22,111 nucleotides of DNA from Bacteroidales bacterium UBA1176 (GTDB lineage Bacteria; Bacteroidota; Bacteroidia; Bacteroidales; WCHB1-69): positions 17,645 through 39,755 of the forward strand of contig DBYW01000049.1 of assembly GCA_002311645.1 (NCBI GenBank), in the 5' to 3' direction. The notes under the pieces were generated by a model that did not search any database, was not told the DNA's origin, and was given only the letters and a program-made list of their open reading frames with translations. Positions within the stretch are counted from its first letter, which is position 1. Each line of letters opens with the position of its first letter. This document shows, in pieces, positions 16,795-22,111 of the stretch. The position numbers and the translations under genes were made by a program.

Positions 16795-18588
16795 ATGGCT
16801 CGAAAATCCTCTTTTCTCGCTGAACTTGTTCATCGCTATGCAGGAAGATTGGCGGTTGTCTTTTTCTTCAACTTCCTGTCAGTGGTGTTGACGTTCTGTG
16901 TGTACCTACTTGTCGAGCCATTTTGCAAGTTGCTCTTCACAGGGGATGTTTCTGGACTGAGTCCGATTTCCTCTTTTGTGGTTTCCCGGTTGCAACCAGT
17001 CCTGCATTTTGAGAATATAGCATCGTCCATCTCCCTGATTGTTTTGTTGGCAATCTTGTTTTATTTTCTCAAGACGCTTTTCTCGTATCTGACCCAATGG
17101 TTTATGGCCACCTTGCGCAGCGATTTGCTTTATCGTCTGCGGAATCAGGTCTATCGGAAAATATTGATTCTTCCCATTGGCTATTTCACCTCCACCCGGC
17201 GTGGTGATGTGGTTTCCCGCGCTGTCGGTGATGTCCAGGAGGTAGAGTTTACCATACTCAATTCCTTGAAAAGTTTTATTACGGATCCTTTTTCGATTTT
17301 GCTCTATGTGGCTTTCCTCATCTATATTAATCCTCGCCTTACCTTGTATGCGTTCTTGTTGTTACCCTTGCCCTTTTTGGTCATTGCCAAGATTTCTTCT
17401 GTGCTTAGGAGGGATAACCGTACCTCCAAGCAACGGATGGGCAGTCTTCTTTCGCAAGTGGAGGAGACCATTGATGGCTTGCGTGTGATCAAGGGATTTA
17501 ATGCCCAAAAGAAAGCAGAGGAGCAATTTCGCAGGTTCAACAACCAGTATTCTGATACCCAGACAAGGATTTACAGGCGTGTCAATATGGCCTCTCCGAT
17601 GAGCGAGTTTTTGGGCGTTTGCGTGGTGATGGTTGTATTGGTGGTGGGCGGCAGCATGGTTCTATCCCCAAATTCATCTTTTTCACCAGAGCTCTTCATT
17701 ACCTATATTGCCTTGTTTCCCCAGTTGATAGCTCCCATTGGCAGCTTTTCGACCGCGCTTTCCAACTATCGCAGGGGGCAGGCAGCCCTTGACCGTCTCT
17801 ATGAATTGCTTGATGCCGACGAGGTGATTCTCCAACCGGAACACCCGGTTTCCGTGTCTTCATTTGAGCATGAGGTCGATATACAGAGTCTCTCCTTTTC
17901 GTATGGGAACCACGAGGTGATCTCTGACGTGGATCTAACGATTGCCAAGGGACAAATGGTTGCGTTGGTCGGACCGTCGGGCTCTGGTAAGACAACGCTT
18001 GCCGATATTCTGGAACGTTTTTACGACCCCACTTCCGGAGTGGTGAAATTGGATGGGATAGACATCCGGGAATATGACATCTCGCAATACCGTGCGCTTT
18101 ACGCATTGGTGTCGCAAGATATTGTTTTGTTCAACGATACTCTCTTCAACAATATAACCCTCGGTATGGCTGCCACGGAAGACGAGGTTATGGAGGCTGT
18201 GCGCGTGTCGCACCTGCAGGAGTTTGTGGAAGGGTTGGAAGACGGGTTGCAGCACAGATTGTCTGACAGGGGGCTGAACTTGTCGGGTGGCCAGCGTCAA
18301 CGGATCAGCATTGCGCGTGCTGTGTTGCGCAACGCGCCGATTCTTGTTCTTGACGAGGCCACGTCGGCCATGGATGCGGAATCTGAACGCCTTGTGCAGC
18401 AGGCGCTTGACGAAGCGATGCAAAACCGTACGGTTGTGGTTATCGCCCATCGTCTTTCGACCATACAACGTGCGGACCAGATTGTGGTACTTTCCGGCGG
18501 GCGCATCACGGAGCGCGGCACCCATGAGGAACTCATGCGGCGGGAAGGCGACTATTACAAATATATCATGATTCAAAATCTTGGCTGA
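16795..18588 (+). CDS. MsbA-like ABC exporter, fused permease and ATPase
   Basis: A 597-residue half-transporter that would work as a homodimer in the inner membrane. The permease part (about 15-320) has roughly six hydrophobic segments: 18-42, 78-100, 160-178, 182-200, 268-290 and 297-318. The ATPase part has Walker A GPSGSGKT at 393-400, Q-loop Gln441, signature LSGGQ at 496-500, Walker B ILVLDE at 516-521 and switch His552, all intact. The general form matches MsbA, the lipid A flippase, but substrate cannot be read from sequence; lipid, peptide or drug export are alternatives. The start at 16795 is firm because the next Met is about 100 residues in. It sits just behind a strong terminator with no visible promoter of its own. 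The stop overlaps the trmB start. Confidence 0.9.
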   Translation: MARKSSFLAELVHRYAGRLAVVFFFNFLSVVLTFCVYLLVEPFCKLLFTGDVSGLSPISSFVVSRLQPVLHFENIASSISLIVLLAILFYFLKTLFSYLTQWFMATLRSDLLYRLRNQVYRKILILPIGYFTSTRRGDVVSRAVGDVQEVEFTILNSLKSFITDPFSILLYVAFLIYINPRLTLYAFLLLPLPFLVIAKISSVLRRDNRTSKQRMGSLLSQVEETIDGLRVIKGFNAQKKAEEQFRRFNNQYSDTQTRIYRRVNMASPMSEFLGVCVVMVVLVVGGSMVLSPNSSFSPELFITYIALFPQLIAPIGSFSTALSNYRRGQAALDRLYELLDADEVILQPEHPVSVSSFEHEVDIQSLSFSYGNHEVISDVDLTIAKGQMVALVGPSGSGKTTLADILERFYDPTSGVVKLDGIDIREYDISQYRALYALVSQDIVLFNDTLFNNITLGMAATEDEVMEAVRVSHLQEFVEGLEDGLQHRLSDRGLNLSGGQRQRISIARAVLRNAPILVLDEATSAMDAESERLVQQALDEAMQNRTVVVIAHRLSTIQRADQIVVLSGGRITERGTHEELMRREGDYYKYIMIQNLG

Positions 18589-19250
18589 TGGCTAAACATA
18601 AACTACAACGTTTTGCCGAGAACGAAACCTTCGGCAATTTATTCCAGCGTTCGCACTACGATTGTGCCAATGTGCCTTTCCCGCTTCGGGGACGCTGGCG
18701 CGAAGATTATTTCCACAATGACAACCCCATCGTTTTGGAGTTGGGATGCGGCAAGGGGGAATACACACTGGCCATGGCACGCCGCATGCCGGACCGCAAC
18801 TATGTGGGTGTGGACCGCAAGGGTGCGCGGTTGTGGCGCGGTTGTAAAGACGCAATCGAGGAACAGCTGGGCAATGTGGCTTTTTTGCGCATTACGATAG
18901 ACCGCATCGGGTACTATTTTGCCCCAGGAGAGGTCGATGAGATATGGGTTACTTTTCCTGACCCGCAGCTCAAGCATGAGCGCCGGCGCTTGGTGTCGCC
19001 TCGTTTCGTGGGGTATTATCGCCAAGTGATGAAAGAGGGTGGGGGAGCGTTGAACTTGAAGACGGACAGCCGCGAGCTGTACGAGTATGTGCTGGAGGTG
19101 GCGCCGGAGCAAAACTGGCCGGTCTTGTCGAAAGTCGACGACGTGTATGCGGAGCCTTGCGACCCGTTGTTGAAGGAGGTGCAGACCTTCTACGAGAAGA
19201 TGTGGTTGGCGGAGGGAAAACGGATATCCTACGTCCGTATTGGCATCTGA
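18588..19250 (+). CDS. trmB: tRNA (guanine-N7-)-methyltransferase
   Basis: Makes m7G, normally at position 46 of the tRNA variable loop, using S-adenosylmethionine. The 220-residue product has the SAM-binding loop ELGCGKG at 51-57, an acidic residue after the second strand (VGVDRKGAR, Asp76), the family motif TFPDPQLKHERRRL at 122-135, and KTDSREL at 158-164. Length is normal. The start overlaps the ABC exporter stop in TGATG, which suggests translational coupling, though a functional link between the two is not obvious. Confidence 0.95.
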   Translation: MAKHKLQRFAENETFGNLFQRSHYDCANVPFPLRGRWREDYFHNDNPIVLELGCGKGEYTLAMARRMPDRNYVGVDRKGARLWRGCKDAIEEQLGNVAFLRITIDRIGYYFAPGEVDEIWVTFPDPQLKHERRRLVSPRFVGYYRQVMKEGGGALNLKTDSRELYEYVLEVAPEQNWPVLSKVDDVYAEPCDPLLKEVQTFYEKMWLAEGKRISYVRIGI

Positions 19251-19303
19251 AAAAATGATGAAAAATAATTTTTTCCAATAGCCGATTGTAATAATAAATT
19301 TTC

Positions 19304-19311
19304 TATATTTG
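19304..19311 (+). promoter_or_regulatory. Candidate -7 element for the secE operon
   Basis: TATATTTG followed by CC matches TAnnTTTG, about 185 bp before secE. A TTG at 19286-19288 is 15 bp upstream, shorter than usual. It overlaps the left arm of the inverted repeat at 19305-19338. Confidence 0.4.
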
Positions 19312-19338
19312 CCAACTTGTTTAAAAGTCGGCAAATAT
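19305..19338. repeat. Inverted repeat upstream of secE
   Basis: The arms ATATTTGCC and GGCAAATAT are perfect over 9 bp. After one mismatch a further 4 bp pair (ACTT / AAGT) around the loop GTTTAA. There is no T-tract after it, so it is not a normal terminator. It may be an operator or a leader hairpin. Confidence 0.7.
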
Positions 19339-19496
19339 GTTTGTGTCGGTTGGGTTGGGCTGCTTGTAAATGTATGGTTTATAGCATTTTGAAGATTGGA
19401 TTTATAAACAAGCGGGTGTGTGTTAAAGAGTGCATGATTTGCAAAAAAAAGAAAGAATATATCTAAAAATATCGAATAAAATAAAACAAGAAGAAA

Positions 19497-19685
19497 ATGA
19501 AGATAGTGAATTATTTTAAGGAGATGTATGACGAGCTGGTTCACAAGACGAGTTGGCCGACCATGCAAGAACTTGGAAATAGTGTTGTGGTGGTATCTAT
19601 TGCTTCCCTTATAATCGCGTTTATCGTGTTTTTGATGGATGCCATCTTCAATCTGGGCATGGATTTGATGTTCCCGGCTGTCTAA
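19497..19685 (+). CDS. secE: Preprotein translocase subunit SecE
   Basis: A 62-residue, single-spanning subunit of the SecYEG channel, the usual length for the short bacterial form. The amphipathic start (YFKEMYDELVHKTSWPTMQE) contains the conserved K-T-S-W-P-T segment. One hydrophobic helix follows at about 28-50. Position directly before nusG is the standard bacterial order and supports the call for such a small protein. The leader is long and A-rich. Confidence 0.95.
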   Translation: MKIVNYFKEMYDELVHKTSWPTMQELGNSVVVVSIASLIIAFIVFLMDAIFNLGMDLMFPAV

Positions 19686-19726
19686 TTTTCTTCAAAACGT
19701 CGGAGTTATATCCAAAATGACCTATT

Positions 19727-20281
19727 ATGGCAGAGATTGAACGCAAGTGGTATGTGATCAAGTCGGTCGCCGGAACCGAGAAGAAAGTGAAGCAAAACAT
19801 CGAGACAGAGGTTGAGCTTGCTAATCTGAAGGATGTGGTGACGAGTGTCTTGATACCTACGGAAAAGGTTTTCCACACGACGAAGAGCGGAAAGAAGGTC
19901 GTGAAAGAGCGCTGTTATTACCCGAGCTACATTTTTGTGGAGGCGGCGATGACGGGCGAGGTCTTCACGACGTTGCTGGAAGTTCCCGGTGTGTTGGGTT
20001 TCGTGGGGTGCAAGCACAAGAACGAGCAACCCAAGCCGCTCCGTCCTGACGAGGTCTCCCGTCTGTTAGGCAAGTTCGACGAGCTGCTGTCGCAAGACGA
20101 GTCGCTGTTGAAGCCTTTCCTGGTGGGCGAGGAGGTCAAGGTTATTGACGGACCTTTCAACACCTTCACGGGTGTCATCGAAGAGATCGACACCGAGAAG
20201 AAGAAGCTGAAGATCATGGTGAAGATTTTCGGCCGTAAGACCCCGTTGGAACTGGGTTTTATGCAAGTTGAAAAAATATAG
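19727..20281 (+). CDS. nusG: Transcription termination/antitermination factor NusG
   Basis: Binds RNA polymerase and affects elongation, pausing and coupling to the ribosome. The 184-residue product has the NGN domain at about 1-110 (ERKWYVIKSVAGTEKKVKQN, YYPSYIFVEA, PGVLGFVG) and a C-terminal KOW domain (VGEEVKVIDGPFNTFTGVIE). The region between is mostly a charged linker. It starts 41 bp after secE and ends 44 bp before rplK, consistent with one operon. Confidence 0.96.
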   Translation: MAEIERKWYVIKSVAGTEKKVKQNIETEVELANLKDVVTSVLIPTEKVFHTTKSGKKVVKERCYYPSYIFVEAAMTGEVFTTLLEVPGVLGFVGCKHKNEQPKPLRPDEVSRLLGKFDELLSQDESLLKPFLVGEEVKVIDGPFNTFTGVIEEIDTEKKKLKIMVKIFGRKTPLELGFMQVEKI

Positions 20282-20325
20282 CGACGGCATAGTTACAAAC
20301 AATCAAAAAAATTCAATTCAAAACT

Positions 20326-20775
20326 ATGGCAAAAGAAGTAGTTGGATTAATCAAATTACAAATCAAGGGAGGTGCCGCCAACCCGTCGCCGCCAGTAGGT
20401 CCCGCCTTGGGTTCCAAGGGTGTGAACATCATGGAGTTCTGCAAGCAGTTCAACTCCAGAACACAGGATCTCGCAGGCAAGGTGATCCCGGTTGTGATCA
20501 CGGTCTACAAGGATAAGTCGTTCGACTTCATCACGAAGACCCCGCCGGTGGCTGTGCAGGTCAAGGAGGCCGCCAAGCTGCAGAAGGGTTCCGGTGAGCC
20601 CAACCGTTCCAAGGTTGGCACCATCACGTGGGACCAGGTGCGCAGCATCGCCGAGCTGAAAATGCCCGACCTTAACTGCTTCACGATCGAGTCCGCCATG
20701 TCTATGGTGGCCGGTACGGCCCGTAGCATGGGTGTTGTCGTGAAGGGAGGCCAAAACCCCTTTGAACAGAATTAA
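20326..20775 (+). CDS. rplK: 50S ribosomal protein L11
   Basis: Part of the GTPase-associated centre of the large subunit. The 149-residue length is normal for L11. The N-terminal domain has NPSPPVGPALGSKGVNIMEF, including the conserved proline cluster. The rRNA-binding C-terminal domain contains the TITWDQVRSIAELKMPDLN segment and ends GVVVKGGQNPFEQN. Confidence 0.98.
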   Translation: MAKEVVGLIKLQIKGGAANPSPPVGPALGSKGVNIMEFCKQFNSRTQDLAGKVIPVVITVYKDKSFDFITKTPPVAVQVKEAAKLQKGSGEPNRSKVGTITWDQVRSIAELKMPDLNCFTIESAMSMVAGTARSMGVVVKGGQNPFEQN

Positions 20776-20798
20776 TAACAAGTAAAAAACAAGAATCA

Positions 20799-21494
20799 AT
20801 GGCAAAAATATCAAAAAAACGCAAAGAAGCATTTGCTAAATTTGATAAGAGCAAGGTATATGCTTTGCCGGAAGCCATCCAAGTGGTGAAGAACCTTACC
20901 TACACCAAGTTCGATGCTTCCTTCGACATCGATGTCCGCTTGGGCGTTGACCCGAGGAAGGCCAACCAGATGGTGCGTGGTATCGTCACTCTCCCTCATG
21001 GAACCGGCAAGGTGGTGCGCGTGCTCGCCCTCTGTACCCCTGACAAGGAGGAAGAAGCCAAGGCTGCCGGCGCTGACTACGTGGGTCTGGAAGAGTATGT
21101 CGAGAAGATCAAGCAAGGCTGGACCGACGTCGATGTCATCATCACGATGCCCAGCGTCATGCCCAAGATCGGTGCTCTCGGACGTATCCTCGGTCCCCGT
21201 GGCTTGATGCCCAACCCCAAATCCGGCACCGTGACGTTGGAGATCGGCAAGGCCGTTTCCGAAGTCAAAGCCGGTAAGATCGACTTCAAGGTCGACAAGT
21301 TCGGTATCATTCACAGCTCCATCGGCAAGAACCGCTTCACGGTGGAACAGCTGACGGACAATGCCCGCGAAATGATGGGCACCATCATCAAGCTGAAACC
21401 CACCTCTGCGAAAGGCACCTACATCAAGAGCATCTATCTTTCCACCACCATGAGCCCTGGCGTACAGGTGGATCCGAAATCCGTTACATTATAG
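20799..21494 (+). CDS. rplA: 50S ribosomal protein L1
   Basis: Forms the L1 stalk that handles deacylated tRNA leaving the E site; in several bacteria it also represses its own operon. The 231-residue product has the L1 signature IGALGRILGPRGLMPNPKSG and a normal length. It starts 23 bp after rplK. I saw no L1-binding hairpin in the 44-bp nusG-rplK gap. Confidence 0.98.
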   Translation: MAKISKKRKEAFAKFDKSKVYALPEAIQVVKNLTYTKFDASFDIDVRLGVDPRKANQMVRGIVTLPHGTGKVVRVLALCTPDKEEEAKAAGADYVGLEEYVEKIKQGWTDVDVIITMPSVMPKIGALGRILGPRGLMPNPKSGTVTLEIGKAVSEVKAGKIDFKVDKFGIIHSSIGKNRFTVEQLTDNAREMMGTIIKLKPTSAKGTYIKSIYLSTTMSPGVQVDPKSVTL

Positions 21495-21511
21495 TCTAAA
21501 GTTTAGTTAGC

Positions 21512-22033
21512 ATGAAAAAAGATCAAAAAAGTCAGATTATAGAAGAAATTGCACAGGACTTGACTAACTATTCACATGTGTATGTAACCGATATTTCCGG
21601 TTTCACGGTTAGTACAGTCAACCAGCTTCGTCGTCTGTGCAACAAGCGCGACGTGAAGTTGAAAGTGGTGAAAAACACCCTGCTCAAACGCGCAATGGAT
21701 CAGTGCGAGTCGGACTATTCCGAGATCTATCCCGTTCTGAACGGACCCACCTCCATCATGCTGTGCAACACGGGCAACGTGCCTGCCAAGCTGATCAAGG
21801 AATTCCGTGCAAAGAACGCGAAGCCCCTCATCAAGGCTGCCTTCATCGAGCAGTCCGCCTACATTGGCGACGACCAACTGGAAGCATTGTGCAACATCAA
21901 GTCCCGCGAGGAATTGATTGGCGACCTGGTCGCATTGTTGCAATCACCTGCCAAGAATGTGGTTTCCGCATTGCAGTCGGGTGGCGGCAAATTGGCCGGC
22001 ATTGTCAAAACTTTGTCAGAAAAGGCCGAATAA
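21512..22033 (+). CDS. rplJ: 50S ribosomal protein L10
   Basis: Anchors the L7/L12 dimers to the ribosomal stalk. The 173-residue product has the typical N-terminal RNA-binding domain (VYVTDISGFTVSTVNQLRR, LKVVKNTLLKRAM). The C-terminal helix that carries L7/L12 follows (NVVSALQSGGGKLAGIVKTL). It starts only 17 bp after rplA, which leaves no room for a classical L10 leader structure between the two genes. Confidence 0.97.
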   Translation: MKKDQKSQIIEEIAQDLTNYSHVYVTDISGFTVSTVNQLRRLCNKRDVKLKVVKNTLLKRAMDQCESDYSEIYPVLNGPTSIMLCNTGNVPAKLIKEFRAKNAKPLIKAAFIEQSAYIGDDQLEALCNIKSREELIGDLVALLQSPAKNVVSALQSGGGKLAGIVKTLSEKAE

Positions 22034-22038
22034 TCATT

Positions 22039-22066
22039 ATTTAGTAAAAAAACAATTTAGTAAAAA
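22039..22066 (+). repeat. Two 12-bp direct repeats between rplJ and rplL
   Basis: ATTTAGTAAAAA occurs at 22039-22050 and again at 22055-22066, in an A/T-rich 53-bp gap. It may be chance in such biased sequence. Confidence 0.5.
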
Positions 22067-22086
22067 CATTTAAAAAAAATAAAACT

Positions 22087-22111
22087 ATGGCAGATTTGAA
22101 AGCATTTGCAG
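22087..22111 (+). CDS. rplL: 50S ribosomal protein L7/L12, first codons only
   Basis: Only MADLKAFA is inside the window. The N-terminal match to L7/L12 of this phylum, together with the place directly after rplJ, supports the call. The rest lies past the right edge. Confidence 0.85.

Noticed and set aside
19251..19300. Terminator after trmB
   Set aside because: Only an A/T stem (GAAAAA / TTTTTC) is visible, too weak to call.
18639..19568. 309-codon minus-strand frame across trmB and secE
   Set aside because: It runs through two well-supported genes and the promoter region, and the product has no recognisable domain.

Overview
The window looks like chromosomal DNA of a Bacteroidota bacterium, most likely order Bacteroidales. 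Four things point that way. Candidate promoters carry the TAnnTTTG core typical of this phylum, and most starts lack a Shine-Dalgarno sequence. The prolyl-tRNA synthetase is the short archaeal/eukaryotic-like type. There is a type IX secretion (T9SS) C-terminal sorting domain, and beside it a periplasmic protein with PorE-like architecture. The species cannot be named from the sequence.

Layout. (1) 1-1343, minus strand: a lipoprotein gene cut by the left edge. Its product has a Tyr/Trp/His-rich middle and a Ser/Thr/Pro-rich tail. (2) 1344-1440: a 97-bp divergent spacer with two facing promoter cores inside an inverted repeat. (3) 1441-5653, plus strand: proS, mazG and a TPR/beta-propeller/OmpA gene, tightly spaced and closed by a hairpin terminator. 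(4) 5709-6101: an A/T-rich non-coding stretch with candidate promoters. (5) 6102-16715: one gene for a 3,537-residue secreted protein built from Ig-like, SprB-like and He_PIG-like repeats and ending in a T9SS sorting domain; a strong terminator follows. (6) 16795-19250: an MsbA-like ABC exporter and trmB, joined by a TGATG stop/start overlap. (7) 19497 to the right edge: secE, nusG, rplK, rplA, rplJ and the first codons of rplL, the conserved transcription/translation cluster that normally continues into rpoBC.

How the genes relate. proS, trmB, secE, nusG and the ribosomal genes are housekeeping. The accessory interest lies between them. The PorE-like protein could anchor or support the T9SS in the periplasm, and the giant product next to it carries the signals of a T9SS cargo: an N-terminal signal peptide and a C-terminal type A sorting domain. 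The giant protein is therefore expected at the cell surface or released, as a large adhesin-like or matrix-like fibre. Its codon use is strongly biased, leaving the in-register antisense frame open for hundreds of codons, which suggests high expression. The function of the giant protein and of the lipoprotein is not known from sequence.
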